From contig JAHQIY010000041.1 of NCBI GenBank assembly GCA_019054805.1, positions 248,001 to 312,000 of the forward strand: a stretch of DNA of 64,000 nt. Reading direction: 5' to 3'. Positions 32,701 through 39,999 of the stretch are shown here, piece by piece. This DNA is from Brachionus manjavacas. Its lineage: Eukaryota; Rotifera; Eurotatoria; Ploima; Brachionidae. The translations under genes and the position numbers were made by a program. Within the stretch, counting starts at the first letter, position 1. Each line of letters begins with the position of its first letter. The notes below the pieces were generated by a model. It was not told the DNA's origin and searched no databases. It worked only from the letters and a program-made list of their open reading frames with translations.

Positions 32701-34286
32701 AACAAGCCGATCTCGTTAAACAGTTGAGGTATCTGAAAGTGAGCGAGGGTCACCTATGGAAGATAGAAGAAAACGGAGGATACGCAATACCTCAATTGGT
32801 TGTTCCAAAAGCAGACCGGAAGAAAATAATGGAGCTCAACCATTCCTCTATAATGAGCGGACACTTAAAATTCGAAAAAACTATTGATAGAATTAAGAGA
32901 AAATTTTATTGGCCTGGAATGAACAAAGACGTCTCAAAGTTCATCGAAGAGTGCACCGAGTGCCAGAAAACATCCAACACTAAAAACAAACCTCGAATAC
33001 CATTAAATCCACTAAGGCCAAGTCACCCCTTAGAAATAGTGACCACCGATATCCTGGGACCGCTAAAGACCAGTAAAAACGGTTATAAATATATATTAGT
33101 GATTGTGGATCATTTCACAAAATGGGTTGTTCTCTTTGCTCTAAAAAGGATCGATGCCAAAACAACAGCACAATACTTATTTAGATTTATTTGTCTGTTC
33201 GGTATACCAGACGCCCTTTTATCTGACCAAGGCAAGAACTATCAAGCTCAACTGGTACAAGAGCTCTGGGAGTTGTTGGACGTAAGACGTCTACGAACCA
33301 GCCCATTCCACCCGCAATGCGATGGCTTATCCGAAAGGTTTAACAGGACTTTAAAGCGCATGATTACGTGTTTCATCAACAAGGATCACGACAATTGGGA
33401 TGAGATATTACCCTCCTTGAGTATGGCCTATAACACAGCAGTACACTCAACTACAAAATATACACCTTATGAACTCATGTTCGGAAGAAAACCAAAATTA
33501 CCAATCGACCTGGTTTACGAGGTACCAACATTGAGTCTTAAATTTGACCCGGAGAGTTTCGCACAGTCAACAAAAGATAGTTTAAGAGAGGTTTTTGGTT
33601 TAGTCCGCAAAAACAGGGATGTCAGAGTTCAAAGAAACAAATTGATCTACGATCGATATGTCATGGCAGCTAAGTTCAAAAAGGGGGACACGGTCTGGTT
33701 AAAAAACGAACAAATTAAAAAAGGCGAGTGTAAAAAGTTTATATTTAGTTGGAAAGGCCCATACATTGTTATCAAAAATATTAAAAATATCAACTATTTA
33801 GTAAAACCGCTGTACAAAAACAAAGGACGTCCCATAATAGTAAACCGAGTAAGAATCAAAAAGCATTTCGGTAGCCACGACCAATCCATAAACGAAGAAA
33901 ACAAAGAAAACGTTCACACACGGGAAAAGAGAGTTGGAACTTGGCAATCGAAAAGAGCCAAAAAAATAGTAGAAAAAGCAAAGAAAACAAGGAAAAACAA
34001 GTCGATCGGGAACGATCGGAAATCGAAAGAAGGTGAAAATGGAAAGGGGCTTCTGCAGCCAGAACTAGCACCTGTAATCGACCTTCAAAATCTGACATCG
34101 AATGGACAAACTGCCCAGGATGAGAATATCAAGGTCAAGTACAGAACTACCCAAAAGACCAAACAGAGTGAAGAAGAGAAAGAGGATCCAACCTTTAAGA
34201 ATAAAAAAATAGATGACACCTTCGCACCAGATAGACCGGTAAGAAACAGGAAGAAGCCCGATTGGTTCGGGCAAAAAGAAAAATAA
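29721..34286 (+). CDS. Gag-pol polyprotein of the gypsy element
   Basis: Domains in order over about 1520 residues. A retrotransposon Gag region is followed by a CCHC knuckle ('CYNCKQEGHYSRSC') near residue 260. The aspartic protease follows (FLVDTGSKHSIL near 305), then reverse transcriptase with 'KIDFHSGYFQILM' and the YIDDIIVYS catalytic box. RNase H ('YLETDASNKGIGAVLSQ') is next. The integrase has an HHCC zinc site and the acidic catalytic positions in TTDILGPLK, LLSDQGKNYQ and LSERFNRTLK. A C-terminal, highly charged extension of about 150 residues follows a possible GPY/F-like 'FSWKGPYIVIKNI'. The first codon of the frame is not an obvious ATG, so the start is uncertain. Confidence 0.9.
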   Translation: MNPTAPRADNTFVDPSRQVRFKIPNTLNQHNSGQKIETINPYPILFVSPPDKFDPKRTDVRQWIKDFDMFIETNNINSHKLNIVIAHLDHETRKIIENSQFSLNEETAYAELKTLLSQLYGRKTTPNLELKRQFTERVQSFHENVYLYASQLKVMSKQSHYELLPYQRDNLVKEQFIRGLRDKFLRTRLQIIREEMSLKDIIEEAARYERAVEDVQEFPERTKKVDFEEKIEKHFYKPQPTHNLQTTQQQNTPGSDQIICYNCKQEGHYSRSCPQKPKYTVNNIETTPMHGFCKINNIGVRFLVDTGSKHSILSAKTCRKLRLKPQKSSIELHNADGNKIGIIGRADVDVRINNESYKIGMIIVENLVNEMILGVDDLNKFRNPRRLVNALKQWTSSTLRKLKPGKFRNPAKKLTQMKNKIETTQKETNDILKANDASKITGKVCKTTALAVINKIREKTSIKQEFSEEQLENAREKIDERVTEISATNLTDLTPTDKTQHTIEVTDKTPFHIKTRPVPYAKKEEFKALIEEMLEANLIRRSKSPYSSPVHLVKKPEGGIRMTIDYRKLNKRTVKDNYPLPRIDVTLYSLKNSNIFSKIDFHSGYFQILMNPESRPHTAFSCEYGLFEFNVMPMGLTNSGATFQRHMDNVFKDLIDKFLMVYIDDIIVYSETIEEHFEHLKQVFDIIKEQNLKIKPKKCKFFQTSIDFLGHTVSNGEIRPSAEKVEAINNQKKPENVENIQSFIGMATHYRKFIKDFGKTACPLHELCAKDVPFVWNDECQAAFDKLKEALTNEPVLTIPDFKKRFYLETDASNKGIGAVLSQMDSENRLKPIAYYSRKLNKAEQNYSTAEREMLAIVNAVEHFKEFLYGTKFTIITDHQPLKWINSVKNPAPRLVRWIIRLENYEFDIEYRPGKSNQVADGLSRWPIDKLTETSQDDKETFIINNLIGRNSINTIMFKNIKGDLSNLKSDENIEWVKRVILGEIIPEKDLNSEQADLVKQLRYLKVSEGHLWKIEENGGYAIPQLVVPKADRKKIMELNHSSIMSGHLKFEKTIDRIKRKFYWPGMNKDVSKFIEECTECQKTSNTKNKPRIPLNPLRPSHPLEIVTTDILGPLKTSKNGYKYILVIVDHFTKWVVLFALKRIDAKTTAQYLFRFICLFGIPDALLSDQGKNYQAQLVQELWELLDVRRLRTSPFHPQCDGLSERFNRTLKRMITCFINKDHDNWDEILPSLSMAYNTAVHSTTKYTPYELMFGRKPKLPIDLVYEVPTLSLKFDPESFAQSTKDSLREVFGLVRKNRDVRVQRNKLIYDRYVMAAKFKKGDTVWLKNEQIKKGECKKFIFSWKGPYIVIKNIKNINYLVKPLYKNKGRPIIVNRVRIKKHFGSHDQSINEENKENVHTREKRVGTWQSKRAKKIVEKAKKTRKNKSIGNDRKSKEGENGKGLLQPELAPVIDLQNLTSNGQTAQDENIKVKYRTTQKTKQSEEEKEDPTFKNKKIDDTFAPDRPVRNRKKPDWFGQKEK

Positions 34287-34496
34287 GACGCCTTGTTATT
34301 ATAAATATAGTATACTTAAACAACCATATTGTAAATAATATATTGTGAATATTAGTCAAATGTTTCGTAAGTCAAATATAATCCCACATCATTAAATAAA
34401 AAACTCATACACAATTTTCATAATTTTGCAAATTGATAATAACATTTTCTATAATTATTCATAAAATTTATTTTCAAAAAAAAAAAAAAAACAAGA

Positions 34497-35552
34497 ATGC
34501 AAGCTGAAGCCAATCAAGTAATGGTACGATGCTATCCAGCATCGCTCAACTTAAAAACAATCCGCGAATTTTTGGACATCCTCAGGACAAGAATCGGACC
34601 CATACGATATGCTCGATTCTTGGCAGAACACGACAGGGTCGATACCGTCGCCTTCATATCATTTTACGACAAAAACAACATCAAGAAATGCGTGAAGGAA
34701 ATGTACGGACGTCTGAAAAACCCGGACGATCCAGCTCACCGAATCCAATTCAAGACCAACCGGAACAATCATTTGGATGCCGAGTTTGAGTTCCCCCACA
34801 CGGAGGTAAGAATATACGACCTACAAAGAGAGAACGGGCTGGTCCACCGAGAGGAGTATAGAGACTCAAACATCTATGAAAAAAGAATTGAGACACCCCT
34901 CGTGGAAACCATCGAACCTAAAGATAAAAGCCATTCACGCATGAAATTCTTAGACGACTTTTACGCCAAGTACACGGCCAAGACGTCCAAAGAAAAAATC
35001 GACCGAATATGGGAGCGAGTGCAAATCAAAAACAATCGGATGGGACTGGGTTTCGAGCAGAAGGAGGCCGAAATAGGACAGACCAAAAGAGTAATGATGG
35101 AAATTATTACCGATCTGGATCCAACCTTCAAAAACCACACTGGTCAAATGACAGACTGGCCCCTCAAAAGAATGGATAAAGAAATGGAGAAGGCCCATGA
35201 AAGATGGATGGAGCACAACATCGACAACCAAAAAGAAGCAAGAGCAATGTGGAGAATGGAAAAGATTGAGTGGGAGGAAAGCCTATTAAACGGACCAACA
35301 ATAAACACGGTTCAGGGCACCAACACTAACGAGGAAGACGTCTTCAATCACGGCAAGAGGGAAAAACTTGGCGCTTGGCAGTCAAGGAAGGACGCACTCG
35401 AAGATCTCTGTGAGCTCGACCCAAGTCGAAAGAGGTTCGGTATGGAGATACACATGATGGATTGGCCATTGAAGAAAATCCAAGAGGAGATTGAGAAGAG
35501 TAGGAAGCGGTTGGCATTCAGATTGGACAGTGACGAAGACACCCCACCATAA
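34497..35552 (+). CDS. Element ORF3: 351-aa protein with RRM-like N terminus and internal repeat
   Basis: Third frame of the gypsy element, after gag-pol and before the 3' LTR, where other families carry env. It has no signal peptide or membrane segment, so it does not look like an envelope. Residues about 6-95 show a strand-helix-strand-strand-helix-strand pattern like an RNA recognition motif: 'QVMVRCYPASLN' as strand 1, 'TVAFISFYDK' as strand 3, and 'NIKKCVKEMYGRL' as helix 2. The C-terminal half has two copies of a motif, 'MTDWPLKRMDKEMEKAHERW' and 'MMDWPLKKIQEEIEKSRKRL', each preceded by a D-L-D-P or E-L-D-P. An RNA-binding role is inference from pattern only. Confidence 0.55.
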   Translation: MQAEANQVMVRCYPASLNLKTIREFLDILRTRIGPIRYARFLAEHDRVDTVAFISFYDKNNIKKCVKEMYGRLKNPDDPAHRIQFKTNRNNHLDAEFEFPHTEVRIYDLQRENGLVHREEYRDSNIYEKRIETPLVETIEPKDKSHSRMKFLDDFYAKYTAKTSKEKIDRIWERVQIKNNRMGLGFEQKEAEIGQTKRVMMEIITDLDPTFKNHTGQMTDWPLKRMDKEMEKAHERWMEHNIDNQKEARAMWRMEKIEWEESLLNGPTINTVQGTNTNEEDVFNHGKREKLGAWQSRKDALEDLCELDPSRKRFGMEIHMMDWPLKKIQEEIEKSRKRLAFRLDSDEDTPP

Positions 35553-35577
35553 ATTTTGTTTTTTTAAGGGTAAGTTG

Positions 35578-35861
35578 TGTAGACGTCTCAAAAAAGAAGT
35601 TTGTTTTACACAACTTGAAGCTTGCATAGGAACGCACAATTTACTATATATTAGTTTTTTTTTTAGTTTAAGTAATTGTTAGTTTTTTAGTTTAGTTATA
35701 ATTTAAATTTTGTTTTGTTTTTTGTTTTGGATTTGGACCTCGTGTCCTAATAAAGTTGTAAAAAAACCTTATTGTGATTGATCCGAAACCCTCGAGTCTA
35801 GAATAGGACTTGAGAAGTCTGACTGGGAAATAAAAGCCCACCAGCAGACATAAATATTACA
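35578..35861 (+). repeat. 3' LTR (284 bp)
   Basis: Same length and, by eye, the same sequence as the 5' LTR. Preceded by a short purine-rich AAGGGTAAG that may serve as polypurine tract. Followed by the AAAG duplication. Confidence 0.93.
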
Positions 35862-36260
35862 AAAGGTTTCAAGTCTATGATTCTTGAAATCAGAGGGCCA
35901 GAAGTGAAAACGAAAAGTAAAATACCTTCTGAGATCCGGGAGTTAATTTGCATCTTCAAGTCTGAAAATGGTTGCATTAATATTGATTTCACGATCGAAA
36001 ATTTTGGCAACATAAAAAGCAGCATTAAACTTAATTATCCAAACTTTGTTTGAAGAGAAATTGTAGATACTTGTGATCGCATCATTTTCCACTTGATTTT
36101 GAAATATATCTAGTGCACTAAATAATACATTATGGCTAATAGTTTGTCTAAACTCTTCAAAACAAGATTGACAAAATTTTTAAATATCCACCGTCGGATT
36201 TGGTTTGTTTTGTTGAGCGACATTGCCAACACACAACTTTCAACGGTTTTTTAAATCACG
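35862..36260 (-). mobile_element. LINE ORF1 N-terminal part, separated by the LTR element
   Basis: Minus-strand translation gives 'CVGNVAQQNKPNPTVDI' then 'KFCQSCFEEFRQTISHNVLF', 'SALDIFQNQVENDAITSIYN' and 'NKVWIIKFNAAFYVAKIFD'. This looks like a LINE ORF1 start with a small Cys-pair zinc site (C-x2-G-N ... C-x2-C). It joins, through the AAAG target duplication, to the ORF1 remainder at 28572. Frame changes are present near 35870-35960. Confidence 0.6.
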
Positions 36261-36374
36261 TGATGACGATATTAATTAAATTTTGTTTTTTTTCAAATTT
36301 ACTAAGCCATATGACAATTTTCGTATTTTCGATATTTAAAATAATTACTAACTTTTTTTTTTTTTTTTTATTGT

Positions 36375-36410
36375 TAAAACCTTTGGGCTTTCGCCCCTTC
36401 AGGGTTATGT
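36375..36410 (-). repeat. LINE/SINE-like 3' tail hairpin
   Basis: On the minus strand: CCCTGAAGGGGCGAAAGCCC, then AAAGG and a TTAACAATAAAAAAAAA tail. The form (CTGAAGG, then a small GC stem, then an A/T-rich tail) matches those at 11535 and 27540, suggesting related LINE 3' ends. Confidence 0.4.
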
Positions 36411-36525
36411 TTATTAAAATAAAAGAAATAAAATTAAAAATTAAAAAAAGAAAAAAAATAAGGTAATTATTACAAGTAAATTAAAGAAAATTTAATAACT
36501 TTGAGAAACTTATACTAGTTTGAAT

Positions 36526-37551
36526 TTATTTCCAAATCATGACTGTATTATCGTCACTTCCGCTAACTATTGTATTTTGATCTATTAATAGAAGACAATT
36601 TACGCAATCAGAATGACCAGTCAGAATTTTGATGCATACTGAGTTGTGAATATTCCAAATCCTAATTGTATTATCGTGACTTCCGCTAGCAATTGTATAT
36701 TGATCTATTAATAGAAGACTCCCAACGAAAGCTGTGTGACCTTTCAGTGTTTTGATGCATTCTGAATTGTGAATGTTCCATATCTTGACTGTATTATCGC
36801 TACTTCCGCTTGAAATTGTATTTTGATCTACCGAAAGAAGACAACTAACCCAATCAGTATGACTTGTCAGTGTTTTGATGCATTCAGAATTGTCAATGTT
36901 CCAAATCTTAATTGTATTATCGCAACTTCCGCTAGCTATAGTATTTTCATCTATTAAGAGAAAACAAAAAACTGAGTTAGAATGGCCTGTGAGTGTTTTG
37001 ATGCTTTCTGAATTGTGAATGTTCCAAATCTTGATTTTTTTGTCGTCACTTCCGCTAGCTATTTGATTTTGATCTATTGTAAGAAGACACCTTACCGGAT
37101 TTTTATGACCTTTCAGCGTTTTGATGCATTCAGAATTGTCAATATTCCAAATCTTAATTGTATTATCGCAACTTCCGCTAGCTATAGTATTTTCATCTAT
37201 TAAAAGAAAACAAAAAACAGATTTAGAATGGCCTGTCAGTGTTTTGATGCTTTCTGAATAGTCAATGTTCCAAATCTTGATTGTACCATCGCAACTTCCG
37301 CTTGCTATTTTATTTTGATCTATTGATAGAAGACTCACAACGAAAGTTGTGTGACCTTTCAGTGTTTTGATGCATTCTGAATTATGAATGTTCCAAATCT
37401 TGATAGTATTATCATGACTTCCGCTAGCTATTGTATTTTGATCTATCTTAAGAAGACAACTTACCCAATAAGTATGACCTGTAAATATTTTGACGCAACT
37501 GTAGTTATTAAAAAATGACACATATGAAGATTTTGAAGACATATTTAACAT
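36526..37551 (-). CDS. WD40 repeat protein, eight near-identical repeats, 341 aa
   Basis: An ATG-started single frame made almost wholly of eight WD40 repeats with a constant 41-residue (123-bp) pitch. Each reads GH..-V-CLL-IDQN-IASGS-DNTIKIWNI-NSECIKTL. Eight W-D type blades of about 40 residues would form one beta-propeller, a protein-binding platform. No catalytic, F-box, NACHT or other domain is attached. The N-terminal 25 residues are Ser-rich. Repeats 3 and 5 are nearly identical in protein and DNA, as are their neighbours, pointing to recent duplication or conversion of a two-repeat unit. There is no way to name a partner. The gene may be one member of a larger lineage-specific family. 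Confidence 0.85.
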   Translation of the reverse strand: MLNMSSKSSYVSFFNNYSCVKIFTGHTYWVSCLLKIDQNTIASGSHDNTIKIWNIHNSECIKTLKGHTTFVVSLLSIDQNKIASGSCDGTIKIWNIDYSESIKTLTGHSKSVFCFLLIDENTIASGSCDNTIKIWNIDNSECIKTLKGHKNPVRCLLTIDQNQIASGSDDKKIKIWNIHNSESIKTLTGHSNSVFCFLLIDENTIASGSCDNTIKIWNIDNSECIKTLTSHTDWVSCLLSVDQNTISSGSSDNTVKIWNIHNSECIKTLKGHTAFVGSLLLIDQYTIASGSHDNTIRIWNIHNSVCIKILTGHSDCVNCLLLIDQNTIVSGSDDNTVMIWK

Positions 37552-37814
37552 TCAATTATATGTTTGTTGATTAACTTTATAAAAAATGAATGTCAGTTTT
37601 AATTGGTAACTTAACACGCTTGTACATGAGAAATTTCAATCATTTGATAAATTAAGCTTTGTACTTATTTACATTATTTTTAAACTTTTTTCAGCAAGCT
37701 ATTAGTTTCCGTTGCTATTGGATTTCATTGACTTTTGAAAAAAAATAATTTTCGAAAATATGATGGAAACAAAATGAAATATAATAATTATTAAGTTTTA
37801 ATTCTATATTTTAA

Positions 37815-37960
37815 TATGCACTCGCGTAATCACTCTTGGCTGTTATATCCATCTAATAATTGTCCCTATTCTATCCTAGTGGTTTTGAATCCTCGATCCT
37901 CTGCTTGCATGACTAACACGCAAACCATTCGGCTATACGGGTTTCATACCCATCTAGCTT
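37815..37960 (-). repeat. tRNA-like SINE or tRNA pseudogene
   Basis: On the minus strand, TAGCCGAATGGT resembles a tRNA A box and, about 35 bases on, GAGGATTCAAAACC resembles a B box / T-arm. An anticodon-arm-like stem (TTGCGTG with CATGCAA) lies between them. The acceptor stem does not close well and an unrelated 70-base body follows, so a tRNA-derived SINE is likelier than a working tRNA. Confidence 0.4.
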
Positions 37961-38684
37961 ACTTTTATTTCATCGGCGCAAAAAAATTCATGAATTAAAT
38001 TTTTTCAATTTTACCTATGAATTTTAAGTTAAGAATAAAATAGACAAGTTTCCTTTGAAAGTCATGAAAAAAGAACACAATTCCAGCTTGGATGAATGAT
38101 TTTTACGTGAGCCAAAATCATACATCACCATTGCATTATCAGCACTTAACCTTGATTTAAGAAGGTTTGAAAATAAACTGGAATTCCGATAAAATATAAA
38201 TATACGCTTTTATATTTTATATTATAAAATAAAAAAACTCATGAATAAAAAGAATTTGAAATTTAAAAAAATGCTGTTTTTTAATTTGGCAAAAATATTT
38301 TATTCTTGTATAATTTTTATCAATTATCAAATTGATATTTTTTTATGAAGTTACATTCTAATATTTTATTTTAAACTGTCATACATCTTTTGAAATTTTA
38401 AATTTAAAATCTCAAATAATTGAAACATTAACTAGATCAGATTTTTTTTAAAATTGAATATCAAATCATTATGTCATTATTTAATTATTCGTCACGGCTG
38501 ATCGTTTCACGAAATAACAAAAATAAAAAAAATTTCTTCATTTTTAGACATTTGATATTTAAATACAAAATTTTAAAATGATAAAAAGAATTTTATTTTT
38601 AAAATTTACATTCTACCTTTAAAAATTGCTAAATTTTCAATCTTTTAAGCTGATTTCAATTTTACTTGAAAGAATAAAATCAAT
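37961..38684. other. AT-rich stretch upstream of the TMEM272-like gene
   Basis: No gene seen. Near 38490-38510 it has TCACGGCTGATC, the reverse complement of a motif at about 12648, possibly a shared dispersed repeat. Confidence 0.4.
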
Positions 38685-39413
38685 ATGGAATTTACACAAT
38701 CAAAATTTAATATCGGTATTATCATTTTTAGTGTTAAAAAAATAGTGTAAGAATTTTTTTTTTAAGTTTTGTTGATTTACCAATTTAGTTTTCAAATAGT
38801 ATTTACATCAATTGCAATTTCTATGATTGTAATAGGAGCTAAATATATCGATGAATGTCCAATCCAGCCAATGATTCCGATTTGGCTCATAGTCCATGGC
38901 TCAGTCTCAATAACAATTTCACTATTCTTATTTATAAACTTTGCTTTAAATTACTTTCTTGCTTATTTACATTCGGTTGATGGAAATTGTGAAGATGGTG
39001 ATGATGATAATGATGATGAAACCGCCTCATCTTTGTAAAACTAACTATTCTTTTAATTACATTTCTTTAGAAATCTAAAATTTTTAAGGCTAAAAAAGGC
39101 CTTGTGGGTGACATTGATAGTTTTAGTGATTTTGACAGTGTTTTTGGGATTATTTCAATTTGCATGGTTTATTACTGGTATTGATTTCTAAAATATTCAC
39201 TTAAAAATTAAGATATTAAATTTTTTTAAAGGAAACGTATTGGTTTATTCCAAACATAAAAAAGTTGTTTATAATGATCCGAACTCGAGTTTTTACTGTG
39301 ACAAAACCCTGTTTTTGTTCTCGTTTTGGATGATTACTTCTTCATACATAATGATGGTAGTTTGGTGTATTCTTAAGACTTGTTTTAAATTTTGTTATAT
39401 TTTAATTAATTAA
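38685..39413 (+). CDS. TMEM272-like four-pass membrane protein, 4 exons, 198 aa
   Basis: Exons read by eye are 38685-38746, 38789-39034, 39071-39177 and 39232-39413, with short GT-AG introns (36-54 bp) that keep frame to TAA at 39411-39413. Four hydrophobic segments are visible: 'IVFTSIAISMIVIGA', 'IWLIVHGSVSITISLFLFI', 'VTLIVLVILTVFLGLFQFAW' and 'LFLFSFWMITSSYIMM'. Family-like landmarks are 'IGAKYIDECPIQPMIPIWLI' between segments 1 and 2, 'AWFITGNVLVYS' after segment 3, and 'YCDKTLFLFSFW' before segment 4. An acidic loop (DGDDDNDDE) lies between segments 2 and 3. The function of the family is unknown; it is a membrane protein of unspecified compartment. The first exon is chosen because its GTAAG donor gives the right phase. 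Confidence 0.82.
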
Positions 39414-39680
39414 AAATTAAAAAGTGAAATTTAAAAATTAACTTTTAATTATTATATATAATATGCATATTTTTTTGATTATAAAAAGCAATTTTATGTC
39501 AAATAAATCGACAATTTTGCTTTTAAATTACACATTTTTTTAGTTTATTTGTTCTTTAAATTTCTAGATTTAAATTTCAATAAAAAATACAAAATTCTCA
39601 AAATTTTGTCCGTCCCTAAGATCGGGATTAAATTATATAAAACAATGTTTTGCCCATTAATCCACTTCCGGAAAAATAAA

Positions 39681-39775
39681 GGGGTTGTGAAGTTTGTTTC
39701 AATTCGATCTTTTCAATTCAGAAAAAATTAAATAACTATTTTACTAAAAGAGATAACTTAGTTCTGTAAAATGCT
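39681..39775 (+). repeat. MULE left terminal inverted repeat
   Basis: Pairs with 42363-42457 in reverse complement. Shared core TTTCAATTCGATCTTTTCAA and, at its inner edge, TAGTTCTGTAAAATGCT. Confidence 0.88.
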
Positions 39776-39999
39776 TAAGGCTTGTATTTAACTGAGCATT
39801 AATTTTTTAGGGTATTAGCAGTAAATTAAAATCATTAATAAATCTCTAATTGAGCATTAATTTATCATTTATTTAGCATTTAATTAAATATAAACAAGCA
39901 TTAATAAATTTAAACATTAACAATGAGAAAATTTTTTTTAGCATTATAAAACCAGTAAATGAGCATTAAATTTTTAACAAAGGAACATTAATAAAACCA

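Larger units (their letters stand above)
28573..35861 (+). mobile_element. Ty3/gypsy-type LTR retrotransposon, looks whole
   Basis: A 7289-bp element bounded by two 284-bp LTRs (TG...CA) and a 4-base target duplication AAAG (28569-28572 and 35862-35865). The LTRs read as identical by eye, so the insertion is very recent. A primer-binding-like TGGTGCCCAATTTGCT begins two bases after the 5' LTR. Internal parts are a small ORF with a membrane segment (29172-29684), a gag-pol frame (29721-34286) and a third ORF (34497-35552). The domain order protease, RT, RNase H, integrase places it in Ty3/gypsy. It is inserted in opposite orientation inside ORF1 of an older LINE. GC content is clearly higher than the flanks. 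Confidence 0.93.

Noticed and set aside
34497-35552. Envelope gene in the third ORF of the gypsy element
   Set aside because: No signal peptide, no membrane segment and no Cys-rich ectodomain. The position alone is not enough.
37815-37960. Functional tRNA gene
   Set aside because: A- and B-box-like motifs are present but the acceptor stem does not pair properly and the B box is degenerate. A SINE or pseudogene fits better.
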